From Ectobius pallidus (lineage: Eukaryota; Arthropoda; Insecta; Blattodea; Ectobiidae), in contig CAXKWD010000005.1 of the NCBI GenBank assembly GCA_964059195.1, forward strand, positions 149,139,265 to 149,203,264: a stretch of 64,000 nucleotides of DNA. The letters are read 5' to 3'. The notes below the pieces were generated by a model. The model was given only the letters and a program-made list of their open reading frames with translations. It made no database searches and was not told the DNA's origin. Below are positions 44,399 to 57,058 of the stretch, one piece after another. Within the stretch, counting starts at the first letter, position 1. Each line of letters starts with the position of its first letter. Position numbers and translations under genes: made by a program.

Positions 44399-45031
44399 GT
44401 GATCAACATATTATATTATACCGGTAACACTATTATAGATATAAATATAAATCCATGCCGGACTGCGAATGTATGTCCAGTTCGTGCTTTACCAGGCAGG
44501 TCCCAAGATGGTCACCATTGCCGTCGTTGCGGCAGTGAGAAAGAAACTCTTGCTCACGTCTTGGGTGCTTGTCCTTATGGTGAAGTGCTGAGGAACAGTC
44601 GCCATCACAAGATCCGAACTTTAATTGAAAATGCTCTGCGGGAAAATCATCATCAAGTAGCTGAAGAGGTCTACGGCGTTTCTGAAGGTGGCTCCTCTAG
44701 AAGAATTGACATCATCGCCATTCCACCAGGCTCAACCAATGGATATGTAATCGATCCTACAGTCAGGTTTGAAACAAGTAGCACCCAACCTGCAGAAGTT
44801 CATGCTGAAAAATGTCGTATCTACGAACCCACCATCGCATACTACAAAGAAAAATACTCCCTTTCTTCTATTACCATCTTTGGCCTGATGGTGGGTGCAA
44901 GAGGAACAATTCCTTCATTCTTTGTAGATTTCTGCAGATTCTTCCGTCTGAACAGCATTTTAATAAAAGAAGTGTCTCTGACAGCCCTGAAAGGTTCCCT
45001 CTCAATACTCAGGAATCACTTATATTCCTAA
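44399..45031 (+). pseudogene. C-terminal region of an RLE-type (R2-like) non-LTR retrotransposon
   Basis: The 210-residue frame carries a zinc motif C41-x2-C44-x8-H53-x4-C58 (CRRCG...TLAHVLGAC). A restriction-like endonuclease region follows, with RIDIIAI (Asp104) and YVIDPTVRFE (Asp119, Glu125), then YEPTIAYYKEKY, GARGTIPSF and LKGSLSILRNHLY. CCHC plus PD-(D/E)xK endonuclease after the reverse transcriptase is the architecture of the R2 and related clades, where the endonuclease nicks the target for reverse transcription. Homology seems to start at about residue 25 (VCPVRALPGRS). The RT domain is missing, as in 5'-truncated insertions. The C-terminus appears intact and has no stops, so the copy is fairly young. 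It is not in rDNA. Confidence 0.8.
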
Positions 45032-46664
45032 ATTGTATATATTTGTTTTAAATGTTCTTTTTTTCTTGTTTCATAAGTTTTCTTGATATATGTGAGTTTT
45101 TTCTTTATGTTTATTGTAAATACTTGTAAACACTTCTTTGTGGTGCAAATCATTTTCTTTTATATTACGCTTTGTCTTAGGGCAACCCTTAACTAAGGGA
45201 AGCTGAATGTAAATAAACATTAATATATATATATAGTCATAGTTTATTTCTAGTACCTTAAGGAATTTAAATTTTTCTTCTTGCTTCTTTTCCATCATTT
45301 TATTACAAATTTAAAACAAAGTAGTGTATCCTACACGAAGCATTATAAATTTAAATGTTGAACTTAGATGAGTCGCTCTTTAAGGGTCGTTTATGGGAGT
45401 ATAGTGCTCTTATTCTGTACAAAAATTGTCTCTCCTATTTTTTCTGAAATGATATACCATAATCAAAACTCTAATTCTAATTCCGTTATGAAAATATTTT
45501 ATGTTTCTTTAAAATGATATAAACAGTGAAGTGTAACTTCTTCTGAAAGAGAAAAAACTTAAGAAATAGAAGACATACGTACATTGTCGAAAAATCTCAC
45601 ATGTACACGGAGAAAAATATGTTGGCCAGAGACTTAGAGCTACTTGCGTCACGGCATTCATAAAATTAAGAAAAGAGATTAAAAGATATGGCACGTGCAA
45701 TTTGCTTTCATAAAACCATGGCAACTCTCCAGGCCTAGTATACAGTAAGTACCTATACACAATTATTATTAATCTGGAACCATGCCCGCTTTTAAACGCT
45801 ATGCGCACATTCAAAGACTACTCGTATTACTGATTTGGGTCTAAGCCCAGTTTCTTGTAGGTAAACATAACTTGTACATAAAGAAGATATGTATGGTATG
45901 CAGTAATATTTTAACTACAGAATAACTATGTCACACAATGTGAGAAATTAAATTGAAAAGCATGAAATGTAGCCTAAGTTAAAAAGAAAAAATAAACTAA
46001 TAAAATAAAATAAGAAAATATTAATATAATTTTACCATAAGTGATTCTGGTATAGTCAGTGCGGAAATATTTGATAGTGTGATGGGTAGATAATGTCGGC
46101 TCTAGAATCTAGTTGACCTAGTTCATTACTCGTATCAACAAAAGACTGAGACAGACATACTTCTTTACTTTAGGGAAGGTTCTAGAAAAGACAAAATCCA
46201 CCCGTTCCACTGTCTATAACATTTCTGAACCGAATTTATCAGAATATGAGTTTAAGAAATTGATTTGGAGTTTCAGTGAGTTTGAGGCGAACCATGAACC
46301 AATACAGGACTGCCGAAAATTTTTCAGGGTTCCTGTTTCCCAAAATTCATTTCATTAATACTTATCAACCTACATCCAATCTCCTCTTAATATCATTCTT
46401 CACAATTGCGCAGAAAGCGAATGGTACCAAGCACTGGCCGACTAGGTTGAAAGAAAAAATTCCACATCCTCCTCATAGAGTCTTGAGCCTCTGGTTGAAA
46501 GTGGACAAGTTTGGTTCCGTGGGTTCTGCTGGTAGCGGCTCCGGTTAGAGAGGTGACTACAATTACACAGTTACACTATTTCCATCATGTACCCTATATC
46601 CAATTACAATATATTTACAATATATTATTTTTTAAGTCTTTAAATAAGCCATCGATATCGGCAT
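45032..46664. other. No gene recognised
   Basis: The first ~200 bp may be the 3' UTR of the non-LTR element, ending in a TA run near 45224-45235. The rest is AT-rich and unassigned. Confidence 0.4.
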
Positions 46665-46770
46665 GCTGAACACACGTCCTCAATTCTGTCATCTACCTAT
46701 GATAGATGATGCAGCGGTCGTATTGTAGGCCTAGTCCTTTCAGAAATGCAGAACAATGGTGTTGATTTTT
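46665..46770 (+). repeat. Dispersed repeat D2, copy 2
   Basis: 'gatagatgatgcagcggtcg' with 'gtaggcctagtcctttcag' matches the copies at 33540 and 53160. Confidence 0.5.
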
Positions 46771-47049
46771 TATTTTTTCTCTAAATGAACATTTTATGTG
46801 ACATTAACGTGGCTGGATGAAAAAATCGAGAAGTGAACCTCAACTGAAGCGAAAAATTGTAATTAAATAAGGCTAGAATGATTAAATATTGCTATATTTA
46901 AATAAAATAAAGCATAACAAATCAAAATATTATCATAATAATTATTTATAAGCTTCATAACTTAATAACAGTCTATATCAATAAAGAGTTGTTAAATTTC
47001 AATTACTTATGAAAATGTCTATACCATAATAAAATGTAGGTAGCAATTA

Positions 47050-47500
47050 AAACAATTTTTTTTCCACCATACTATAATCCGCTTACTATATTTGAGGTAA
47101 CGATATCATAATGACATCCATTTTGAAACTGATTTTCATTAAAACAAAGGTGTGATATCCTTGATTATCGAGCAGGGAACGAACTTGAAATCTTGAGAGT
47201 TGCAAATGAAACTGCGTAATTGAACAATCTGTATTTAAAACAAAATCAGTTCTATTCGTTTTAATTTTAATAGATATTTTGGTGTATGGATACAAGTGAT
47301 ATGAGTTCTAAATTCAGTATGTTTCCAGCTTATTGTGCGTTATTTGACGTTAATGCGTCAAGAGACGCCCTGCGGCCTGCACACCTTGTAACCTCCCATC
47401 TATTGCAAAAGGCGAGAACTGCGGTGTACGAGATATTCTAAAAAGCCGAAACTTAAACATTTAATTTTGGTTGAACAAAAACAGCCGCTTTACTAGTTTC
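47050..47500 (+). repeat. Dispersed repeat family D1, copy 2
   Basis: It shares blocks with 11340-11860 and, inverted, with 50850-51260. The minus-strand frame here and the + frame at 51050 give related peptides (ITQFHLQLSRFQ versus ITQFDLVLSKFQ). Confidence 0.55.
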
Positions 47501-48239
47501 ATAAACACGGTCATATCTTAATAAAGTCATTATAGGCTCCTTGCTTAATATACTATTAAACGTCACAAGAGTGACATTATATAAGCTTCATAACTTAATT
47601 ACAGCGTATACAAAGAGAGTTGTTAAATTTCAACTATTTTATGCAATAGTATAATATAGTCTATAATATATTGTAACTATTAAATTTCAACTGTAATATA
47701 CGGTAGGAATATAGGCTGATATGATCTTATGCCTAGTTATTTATGCTTATATATCACCTCGACCTTGTCAAAATTATTCCAGGGTCAACAGACAATTTTC
47801 TCATAAGCCGATGAAAAGCGAGGGTTAAATCAATTTTATTTTGAATAGAGCTAAGATTCGGTTTAATTCTGAATATGCCCGAGGCTTGTCGTTGAAGCAG
47901 ATGCAAAAGGAGTAAAACCATGGTAGTAGAGTGAAATTTATCAAGTGACTCTAACAATGACAAGATGTAGAGAGAAACCAGGTAATATAAATGAGTGTCC
48001 TGACAGGTAAAGCCTTTCACCGTTATTTGTCTAAAAATAACGACTCACAGCATTTAACTTATTCTAGTTGGCTTTGTCATTCTACATACGACAGTAATTC
48101 CCAAGTGGAATGTACTCAGTTTATATCCTTTAATGCTATCTGAGCCTGCATATGGCTTCTATTTCTATGTAGCAGAACTGGTATGTAGCGTGAAATTTTA
48201 CAGTTTGACGTAGACCGAATTTCAGTTTTCCTGTTATTA
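47501..48239. other. No gene recognised
   Basis: AT-rich. The minus-strand frame at 47754-48020 shows no known motif. Confidence 0.3.
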
Positions 48240-48400
48240 AGTGCCAGAATGGGACTTTATGAGATTGTATGGGAGACGGGAAACTATCTGTCCGTCTGTC
48301 CGTCTGTCTGCCCGTGTACCTGGACGCGCGATAACTTAGGCTATCGGATTTTCATGAAACTTGCTATATACATTTTTAACGTCCTATTAGTGCCTATTTT
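48240..48400 (-). repeat. Dispersed repeat with CTGTCCGT tract
   Basis: It contains a (CTGTCCGT)n-like tract at 48287-48312 followed by 'gataactt..gctatcggattttcatgaaact'. This resembles the GACAGACGG-bearing repeats at 5330 and 38110 in the opposite orientation. Confidence 0.4.
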
Positions 48401-48538
48401 ATGGTAACACATTAGAAAGAATTTATTTAAAAATGCAAATCAGTTTTCATGGCAACATATTGTTTTACAGTGTTCATATACGGCTTTGGAAGTTGCAATA
48501 CAGATAGCTATGACAAATAACACAACCCACATATAAAA
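48401..48538. other. Probable decayed 5' part of the mariner remnant
   Basis: It lies directly upstream of the mariner fragment and has no readable frame. Confidence 0.25.
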
Positions 48539-48849
48539 AATCCATCCTACAGCCCGGATCTCGCTTCCATTAATTTCCATCTTTTCCTGCATCTCAAGAT
48601 ATGACAGAGAATGACAAAGAAGCGGATATGGTTGCCACACAATGGTTCAAATCCCAGGCGGCGGAATTCTCCGACACAGGTATTCAAACGTTGGTCCCAC
48701 AGAATGAAAAATGTCTCAATTCCGGTGAAGAATATGTTGAAAAATATCTGAACACTTGCTGTGTCTGTTGCAATAAACATTTCCATGAAATTGTGTTTTG
48801 TTTCTGTAAACGGCCCCAGGGGAACATACTTTATGAACACGCCTCTTAG
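48539..48849 (+). pseudogene. mariner transposase C-terminal remnant
   Basis: Translation gives NPSYSPDLASINFHLFLHLK, the mariner pattern PYSPDLAPxDxHLFxxLK around the last catalytic aspartate. After a frameshift it continues with WFKSQAAEF, GIQTLVPQNEKCLNSGEEYVEK, the typical mariner C-terminus. Stops and frameshifts make it nonfunctional. It belongs to the true mariner branch and is distinct from the SPDLNPLDF-type remnants at 2 and 8.7 kb. Confidence 0.75.
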
Positions 48850-48963
48850 ACGAGTTAGACAAATTTGAAAATGGGAAAAGTACATTGTTAGATGGATGGA
48901 TTGAAGGATGAACGAATCATAGGTGGATGGAGAGAAAAAGAGAGTTAGTGGGTTTATTTGTAC

Positions 48964-48966
<3 letters not shown>

Positions 48967-48997
<31 letters not shown>

Positions 48998-49042
48998 GAG
49001 ACAGTCAGATAGTCAGAGAGAGAGAGAGACAGACAGACAGAG
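48967..49042. repeat. (GA)n-rich microsatellite
   Basis: A run of GA dinucleotides at 48967-48994 is followed by interrupted GAGA and GACA units. Confidence 0.9.
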
Positions 49043-49181
49043 GGAAAATGACGAAAAGAGGGACGAAGAGTTCGTCGCTATATTTAATGATTAAATAGGC
49101 TGAGAAATTAGTTAACCCAGAAGAGAATAACTTCCACATTTTTAGCTATAGAATACCTATCCTTTATCATACGCAAATATC

Positions 49182-49627
49182 TTTCTTTCTTTCTTTTTCG
49201 TAGTTTTACCTCTCCCTTTTAGGATTTAAGCGACCCAAGCCGCCCGGGCCTTACAGGGCCGCGACCTGTCGGGAGAGGGATTACCTTTGGATCACATACA
49301 TACTTTTTTGACCAGACAAGGACATGGAGGGCCTCCCCGGATGAGTGATCAGCCCAATGCCGGGGCCACCTCCGAGACAACACGAACACATAGGACGATA
49401 CACACCATTCACACACACACTCACTCAGAACAAGGCGAGGATGAGGATGAAGATGATAATGACGGCCAGATGATATCCGGGGACCACAAGGGCCTAAAGT
49501 TACCTGACATTTGTCTCATAGGTGAGGGAAAACCCCGGAAAAAACCTCACCTAGGTAACTTGTCCCGACCAGGAATCGAACCCGGGCCCGCTGCGTGAGA
49601 GGATTGGACGCATCCCCTGAGCCACAG
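49182..49627 (-). mobile_element. tRNA-derived SINE, family S1, copy B
   Basis: Read on the minus strand it starts CTGTGGCTCAGGGG, has the B box GGTTCGATTCC (49572-49582), and ends in an AAAG tail (ctttctttcttt at the left edge). It is nearly identical to 9815-10261. Perfect 13-bp target duplications ATACGCAAATATC lie at 49169-49181 and 49628-49640, which define the insertion exactly. Confidence 0.93.
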
Positions 49628-49640
49628 ATACGCAAATATC

Positions 49641-50399
49641 ACGTAGGAAAATCGTTAAATAAACAGTTTAATCTAAATTAAGCGTCTTTGCTGTGAACCA
49701 GAAGCTAATGTAAGCAGTTTATAACAGTCCATTCAAGTAATTGCCAGGTATTGTACCCAAAATTACTTGGAGCATTACAACCCTTTGTGAATACAAGGCA
49801 GAAATAAAAAAAGGTAGAAAATAATAGGCTACAGTATCAGAAAACTCCACACATTATGAGGGAGGTACGGAGGTCATTAGGTTTTATTTTCTGGACGAGA
49901 TAAAAAGAGGTGGTTACTTGCTATGAACCTGGAAGCCATAATGATCGTTCTGCACTGTATTTTGCATGCTGTAAAGGTGAATCGAGGTCTCTGACTTTGC
50001 AATATAAACCGAGGCTTTCCCTATGATTTCCAGTTAATCCGATTAGAAATGCTTCCTGGCTTTTGTACCCTGTTTGTGTAGTTTCGTGTACCAAGATGAC
50101 TGCAGCGTTTATTATAAACCACAACACTGCAATCTGCAAATTATTCAATAACCTACTTAACAATCCCTTTTGTCCACGCTTAAGTATACATAATATTATG
50201 GAACAACTGATCGTGATTTAAACAGTGTTGTAATTGATTGGATACCAATTATTGGAATCCATGTTAAAACCCATAATGACAGAGCACAATAGATTATGCA
50301 ACGAGTATATAATGACTTTAATTAACATACTTAATTACCCCATCTTAATTACCCTTATAGGCATATGACTATTTTTGTTCGACCATAGTTAAGAGTTTT
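49641..50399. other. No gene recognised
   Basis: AT-rich, with one poorly supported 80-codon minus-strand frame at 49921-50163. Confidence 0.35.
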
Positions 50400-50785
50400 T
50401 CGGCCGCGGTGCCCGCCTCTAGATCCGAAGATCGCGGGATTAAACCCGGCCGCGGTCGATGGATTTTTCAAGACGTAAAAATTCTGGGCCCGGAGTCCTC
50501 CGGGAGGGACTTTAAGCTGTGGGGCCCGTGTCATAGATTTACAACACGTAATAGAACTCCAAGCCTAAATTAGAGTCTCTGGACAAAATTTCTCGGCTAT
50601 TTCACGTCCAAGTAATACTTTAGTTTCCGGAGGGGAGTTGAGAGGCGATGGGCTTACCACCTGTCCCTCTGCCTTCTCTCGGAAAATAAGGGTAACAAAA
50701 TTCAAATAGGTGATAGAAACCTCCACTTGGAGACTCTTCGCCCCAACATAGGGGATATAGGAAAACAGATACAGATACAGATAGC
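50400..50785 (+). mobile_element. tRNA-derived SINE, family S2, copy C
   Basis: The head 'gcggtgcccgcctctagatc' with a B-box-like 'gggattaaaccc' is followed by the S2 body ('gacaaaatttctcggc', 'gtccaagtaatac') and a short 'acagat' tandem tail (50766-50784). It is the most complete copy on the + strand. Confidence 0.75.
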
Positions 50786-50849
50786 TTAATGTTTAAGTTA
50801 GCGAAATTAGGTGCTTAAAAAATAAAAGAAAGAAAAAGATTAATCGGCT

Positions 50850-51260
50850 GATCAAGCGCAATCAGCGGTTACAAGTTCTCATAGTACTTGTTTTCTGCGA
50901 GAAGATGGCAGCTGATGGCGTACGGTAAAATCGAAATTTGTTCTTGGCCGTTTTCTTGAAACGGAGGGAGGTCTCACAAACGAACTTAACTCAGGTTAGT
51001 ATAATATTAAAATGAACAAGAACGGAATTTATTTTATTTTAAATACAGGTTGTTTATTACGCAGTTTGATTTGGTGCTGTCCAAGTTTCAATATTGTTCC
51101 GTGTTCGATAATAATCGATACCGCACCTGTGTTATAATGAAAATCTGTTTCGAAATGTTCCAAATCCGGTTTGGTTTGCTTTGTGGACAACATCTCAAAT
51201 TCTTATCAAAGCTTGAACACTTTTTGCGATTATTTTTAACTGATTTGAAAGTGATTTAAC
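50850..51260 (-). repeat. Dispersed repeat family D1, copy 3
   Basis: Inverted relative to 11340-11860; shared blocks include 'accgtacgc', 'cttctcgcagaa' and 'gatcagccgatta'. It also matches 47050-47290. Confidence 0.55.
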
Positions 51261-53159
51261 TGAATTTTAAACATTTATAAAACGTTAACAAATGAAGGGC
51301 TCAAAGGAAACGATAAAAGGAACAATTTTTTACAATTAAATTTAAACTAGCAATGAATTTCAGTGTTTTAAAACATGAAGAGTCTACGAATATGCTTAAA
51401 TTTAAATAAAGATGAGAGTACAATAAACTACGCAGACATTTTTCGAAAACATGTAAATTGAAAGAATGGTGAAAGGATCAATCCTCCAAGGGAAAAGGAT
51501 GAGATGCCAGAATATGTTGTTTATATTCAATTGTGTTAGTTTTATGTAGCATGGTTTGTATATTAAAAAAAAATCTTTAAAACCCACCCAATGTTTTTCA
51601 AAAGTTGGCGCAATAGTATACTTGTGTAGCTAAGTATAAATATATTTATTTTTGATCCAATAAAAATCCATATTCCTTTTGCCGACACGATACATGGATG
51701 TTACATGAAAAGAAACACTATAAATCCTCTACATCAGCAGAAAATGTAGTGTTCTTGGCTGCCTTTATTCGTGCATAAAACCTTTATTGCTTTCAGAAAT
51801 TTAATCATGTACACTTTATCTCTCGTAACTTGGAATCTGATTAAAACATTTCGTATGAAGTTGAAAGGCCTGGGATTACATTGTAAATCCATAGCATCGT
51901 AAAGCGGAATTGAATCGGGCAGTTTAATAAATTAAGGAAACTCATTTTTTGAAGGCAAACCTCTCATTTTAACCCCGGCTTCTCACTAGCTGTCACATAA
52001 TGTAACAAATATCGGAAATTCCACTTATCAGAGACGGTGCTCAGAGGGTAGTGTATGTAGAGAGAAGGTTTGGGATATATCCCTCCATCTGTCACTTGCA
52101 CCACTGCCACTTAGCTTATACTCTGTAATAAAAGTGAGTAGAAATGCTTTTCTATTTATACCAAACGAAGAGGCAGGAAACCCTCACGCCTACATTTCAA
52201 CAATTTAATCTTCATTCTGTGCAAAATTAATTGAAACATTTAAACTCTGTCCATGTATTCTATCGATTTTTGCTTGAAATAACCCGCTCTACTCAGGGGG
52301 ATAATATATCAAATATAATGCACTGAATACACTAGAGCTTGAATCTTCAACCCGCGGCCCGCCAAGGCTTTTGAAGGGGAATTAACATACGTTAGGCCAT
52401 AAAATAAAATAGATTTAATACCAGCAACTCAACAGTATTTTATTTTAATATTTGCTTAGGCCTTTCGTCGTATTTCCGCCATCTTCATGGCATCTTCTTT
52501 TGCTGGTTTGGATTAAAACCAAAACTGCATTTTCTTACATCTTGCCACGTTTATAAAATAAAAAAAATCTAAAAGTTTTATAAAAACGCTATCATTGAAT
52601 CGTCCTCAGCTATATCACCCTCTTTGGCCTCTTCGTTGTGTGTCCGTTGACCAGAATGGGGGGGGGGGACTTTATTTTATTTAACATAACTAGATCAGAT
52701 ATTGAAATAATATAAAATAATGTGTACTGATTAAAAACACAATTTCGATTCGGTGCAAGCCAGTTCGTGTGCTATTATTTCGTTCTGATGTTAGCAATCT
52801 ACGACGGCGATCTCTATCTTTTGGAACGCACTTTTGGTAGAATTCGTAACTCGAATCGATTCATCGCCTGTCCATTCATTTAATATGCCGTGATCTTATA
52901 GTTGACAGGATATTGACAACATAGTAAGAAAATATTTAAAAAATCCGTTAAATTTTATTAATGGAATAGTCTTAATAAATCCTACACGAGAATACAAGTT
53001 TCATCAGATAAGTTTACTCGAAATTCGTTCTCGCAAAAAATCTAGAAACTCTTGATATCACGTAATATAAAAATGAAATTTTATGTTCATCTTTTATAAG
53101 TTTTTTTGTAGGCCTAATAGTTTATATTCAGGGAAAATATATTCAGTTAATGGGATTTT
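51261..53159. other. No gene recognised
   Basis: AT-rich. There is a poly-G run at 52659-52668. No family is identified. Confidence 0.35.
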
Positions 53160-53240
53160 CTTGCCAGATAGATGACGCAACGGTTGCGTGGTAGGCATTG
53201 TCCGGCAGCGGGATGTAGCGCTACACTACTGTTGTAATGT
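53160..53240 (+). repeat. Dispersed repeat D2, copy 3
   Basis: 'agatagatgacgcaacggtt' with 'gtggtaggcattgtcc' and 'gtagcgctac' matches copies 1 and 2. Confidence 0.5.
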
Positions 53241-54184
53241 AATGTCATGTCTTTCGGACTATGAAAAACTAGAAATGTGTATCTCGTGTCAAATATATGA
53301 ACCTAGGGACCAAAACCGTGCAATTCAGTATTCTGTTGCACTCCCACATAAACTTAATCTAAATCCCGGTCTCACATGGGCGCTAAAAGGAACAATCAAA
53401 TAAACAAACTTCCATCTCAGTTACAGTCTCAAAACAAACATACTCCAATCTCCTAACTAGTTTTGCTGGGTTCAGTTCATTTGAACTCAGATTCAAATGG
53501 AACATGCTTGAATCCGGTAACGAGTTCTCTCGTATTTCTCTTATTTCCTGGTAACAGCAGCAACACTTTTCAGCCAAGTAACATTCTTGGACTTAACAAG
53601 TATTTGCGTCCGTTACGATCCATCTGTAATTTATAATCAATGCATGAAATGTATTGTTGTTGGTTGTAGGGTTATTTTGAATTAATGAATTTCATATTGA
53701 TCCTTTGAGGGAAATATTATATAGGCCTATAACTTCAAGTTTCAAATAAGTTTTCATCCTGTATTTAGTTAATAAAGTAGATTTATATTATTGAAATATC
53801 TTGATATCATTCTCGTGTAATCCTAAAGCTGACTTATTGAGGGAATGGTGGTAATTTTGAACTTGATAGGGTTATTCTGTTTGTTACCAATAGATAGTCC
53901 AAAGCACATTATTATTGCCAGGAATTGATTGGCGGGTCATATTATTTTTTAAAAATAAAATTGGATAAATCGTAGATAATGAGCTAAAAATAAAGTAAAA
54001 TTTGTGTATAATTTTGATTATAATAAGATTATTTTAAACAACTCTTGAAGTAGGGTGATCATATAATCCTAGATCACTTAGTACAGTATTTCATTTAAAA
54101 TTCTGAGAGGGTATTTTAACTTGGTCTGGATTTCTAAAATTAGGCACTAAAAACAATGTAATTACAACTAAAATTAGTACTACG
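53241..54184. other. No gene recognised
   Basis: AT-rich sequence without family signals. Confidence 0.35.
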
Positions 54185-54700
54185 ACGTGGTGATGTCGCA
54201 GCACGCCTTCCTTTCATTCTGGCACCTGGGATCGATTCCCGTTGGGGGAGGATTTTTTAAAACTGACTCCGAGGGCTAGATTTAGGAGAGGTGGTGGTAT
54301 ATAGCTTCTAATCACCAGTCCGAGCACCAAATATGCCTGCGTCAAATCCCAAAACTCTCCGCAGTGCATATGACGTGGAGGCATTTGCCACTGTTGATAG
54401 TGATTCGTCCGTCGGATGGGGACGTTAAGCTGGCAGTTCCCTTGGTGTCTTTCGACAAGAATAGGTTAATGCCGACACCGAGTTTCCTCTATACCCTTCC
54501 TCATCACACCATCTTCACTCATACCGCACAATACGCTACACAAACACCACTACACACACTTATCCCTTCTCACACTTCTCCCAATTACACCACCATATAA
54601 TGTAGCCTGCCCAAGTGGTGCTAACACGAAAATGGGCCACACTATCTCCATCTATCCGCCTCAGGGCGTCAGAGGAACGTGGTTTGCATTCGACACACAT
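54185..54700 (+). mobile_element. tRNA-like SINE or LINE 3'-tail element
   Basis: A B-box-like 'gggatcgattcccgttggg' sits near its start. A GC-richer body follows with 'gtccgtcggatggggacgtt', a C/A-rich segment and 'gtcagaggaacg'. It has no coding frame of a known family. The head resembles a tRNA-derived SINE. Confidence 0.45.
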
Positions 54701-54766
54701 ACAAATTAAAATTAGCCACAATATTTAAAATTGATTTCACTAACACTTATTATATACTAGCGTGTG

Positions 54767-55675
54767 CCTGCGGCTTCGCACGCGATAATTATTTCAAAAA
54801 TTGAAAATTAAGAACATAATAGTTAAATCATTATATTTATTAACACCAAAATCACGTGGACTACATACCACGATTAGATAGCGTCGCCTGGTAAAAGCGA
54901 CCTCAGATTCGAGTTCCCTGGCCCAGAAAACCCCTGCATAGTGGGTTTCGTCTAAGTCGAACAATGTTTGACCATATTTAGGCCTATATTCAATATACCT
55001 CTTCCGTATAGGTTGAAAATTTCATACGTCTGCGGGACTTGATATTCTAAACAAATGAATCGTCAAGGATGGACCTACAAAATCAAGCGATCGCCCGCGA
55101 TAATTATTTCAGAAATTAAAAATTAAGAGCATAATAGTTAAATCATTATATTTAATAACACCTAAATCACGTGAATTACATACCACGATTAGATAGCGTC
55201 GCCTGGTAAAAGCGACCTCAGATTCGAGGTACTTGGCCCAGAAAACCCCTGTATAGTGAGTTTCGTCCAAATCGAACAACGTTTGACCATATTTAGGCCT
55301 ATATTGATTGTCCCTCTTATAATAATAATAATAATAATCCTCTTCGGTGTTGGTTGAAAATTTCATATATCTGCGTGCCTTGACATGATAAACAAATGAG
55401 TCGACCAGCGTGAGCTACAACATTCAAGCGATCGTGATGGTTTTATGACAAAAATAGCCAAAGCCTACTGTAATTGATTTGACATTGAAATGTGTAACTG
55501 AAAACTGATGCTTCGAAAACGCAAAAAATACACGTTTTCTGCCCGTTTTTCACTCATAACTCAATAACGAAAGCAAAAACTAAAAATGTTACATGCCGGA
55601 AACCTTCCCGGGAATGTACTCAACAACTTCCCAAAGTTTCATGGCGATCGGATGAATGGTGTAGTAATGCATAAA

Positions 55676-55710
<35 letters not shown>

Positions 55711-55740
55711 TTCATTTATATATATATATATATATATATA
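54767..55740 (-). repeat. Repeat family R1, partly duplicated copy
   Basis: Inverted relative to 5630-6245. The segment at 54787-55045 is repeated at 55097-55385 in tandem. Both hold 'gatagcgtcgcctggtaaaa' and the FDLDETHYTGVFWAK-coding block. The outer edge 'tagcgtgtgcctgcggcttc' at 54769 corresponds to the R1 3' end. CA (55678-55706) and TA (55719-55741) microsatellites mark the other end. Confidence 0.65.
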
Positions 55741-56383
55741 TTAGGCCTAATGTCCTTATGTTTTGGTAAGGAGTACATAAAATTTATATATTCCCAAAGT
55801 ATATATATATAAATATATTTTCAGCAAGAAAAGGCCTCGTGGACGGACTGTTTGAGACCTCTGATATAATACATTGATGCAGATAAAGAGAGATAATGCT
55901 GTACCAGGTTCTTAAAAAATAATTAAACACTCGCTTGTGCTATTAGCAGACCTAATGGGTTGTTTTCCCTTAGACTGATCACGAATTTCTACCTCGACTG
56001 TAGCCATCAAGCCAGCAAGGCATTAATGCAACCATTAAGTGTAGCAATAATTATAGCAACCTCTGAATCTTCCACCTTAAAAGCATTATTTATCCCGAAT
56101 CTGACATCCGGAATGAATTCATTAATTTGAAACCTGAGTGGTGGCAGCCATAAACTAAACAAATAATCACGTGAAATACCTTGGCATCTGTCAGACAATT
56201 TGAAACAAACGTTACAATATCACGTCATATCTCGGTGAAAGCACATACAAAGAAGGAGGGGAACTATCAGACAGATTTACAGGGCGTATTGCTCATATTG
56301 CAATGTTGCACATGACTATATACAACAAAGAGTCCGGATTACTAAGCAAAATACATAATTACTTATTTATAGGCTTCTAAACA
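55741..56383. other. No gene recognised
   Basis: AT-rich sequence without a recognisable family. Confidence 0.35.
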
Positions 56384-56700
56384 TAGCTAAGGACTAGTGG
56401 TTTTTTTCGCCTTATACCCTCAAAAACGAAATATATAAACCAAGGAAATTTTCCAGCATATAGCCCCAATTATTTATTAGTGATACAGCAAAAATACTCT
56501 GAACTTTTAATTTATCTGAACTGTTTAAAATTGATATCTTTAAAATTCTATTTACATAATTAGATTGCTAAAACAAACATATTTACATAATCGTTCAAAC
56601 CCTGTTTACATTTGAGGCTTTATGCTGGGAAAATTCCTTGGTTTATCTATTTCGTTTTTGAGGGTATAAGGCGAAAAAACTACCCACTAGTCCTTAGCTA
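56384..56700. mobile_element. MITE with ~80-bp terminal inverted repeats
   Basis: The left arm 56384-56467 and the right arm 56616-56700 are inverted copies at about 90% or more by eye. Each begins TAGCTAAGGACTAGTGG and includes 'cgccttataccctcaaaaac'. The 148-bp core is AT-rich. The outermost TA on both sides could be the mariner-type TA target duplication. Confidence 0.88.
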
Positions 56701-57013
56701 TTACCATTCCCGCAAAGAATAAAAATGAAATTAATTAATTCTAAACATAAGCAGAAATGTTATATTTCTTTAAACACTCTTTGTGAAACAATTTTAACTA
56801 TAGTGCATATTTTACTTCTTCTGAAAGATAAAATATTTTTTTATTTATCTTACAATATTTGATTAAAATGGCATAATTTATTCAGAACTGTCATTTAAAA
56901 GTGCTTGTTCACCCCTTGACGTCGCTATAGCCGGTTTCCTTTATTTTGTTGGCTGATGGAATTACTAAAAAATCCGGGTATTGAAACACTGTCGGATTTT
57001 TAAAGAGCTTTCC

Positions 57014-57058
<45 letters not shown>

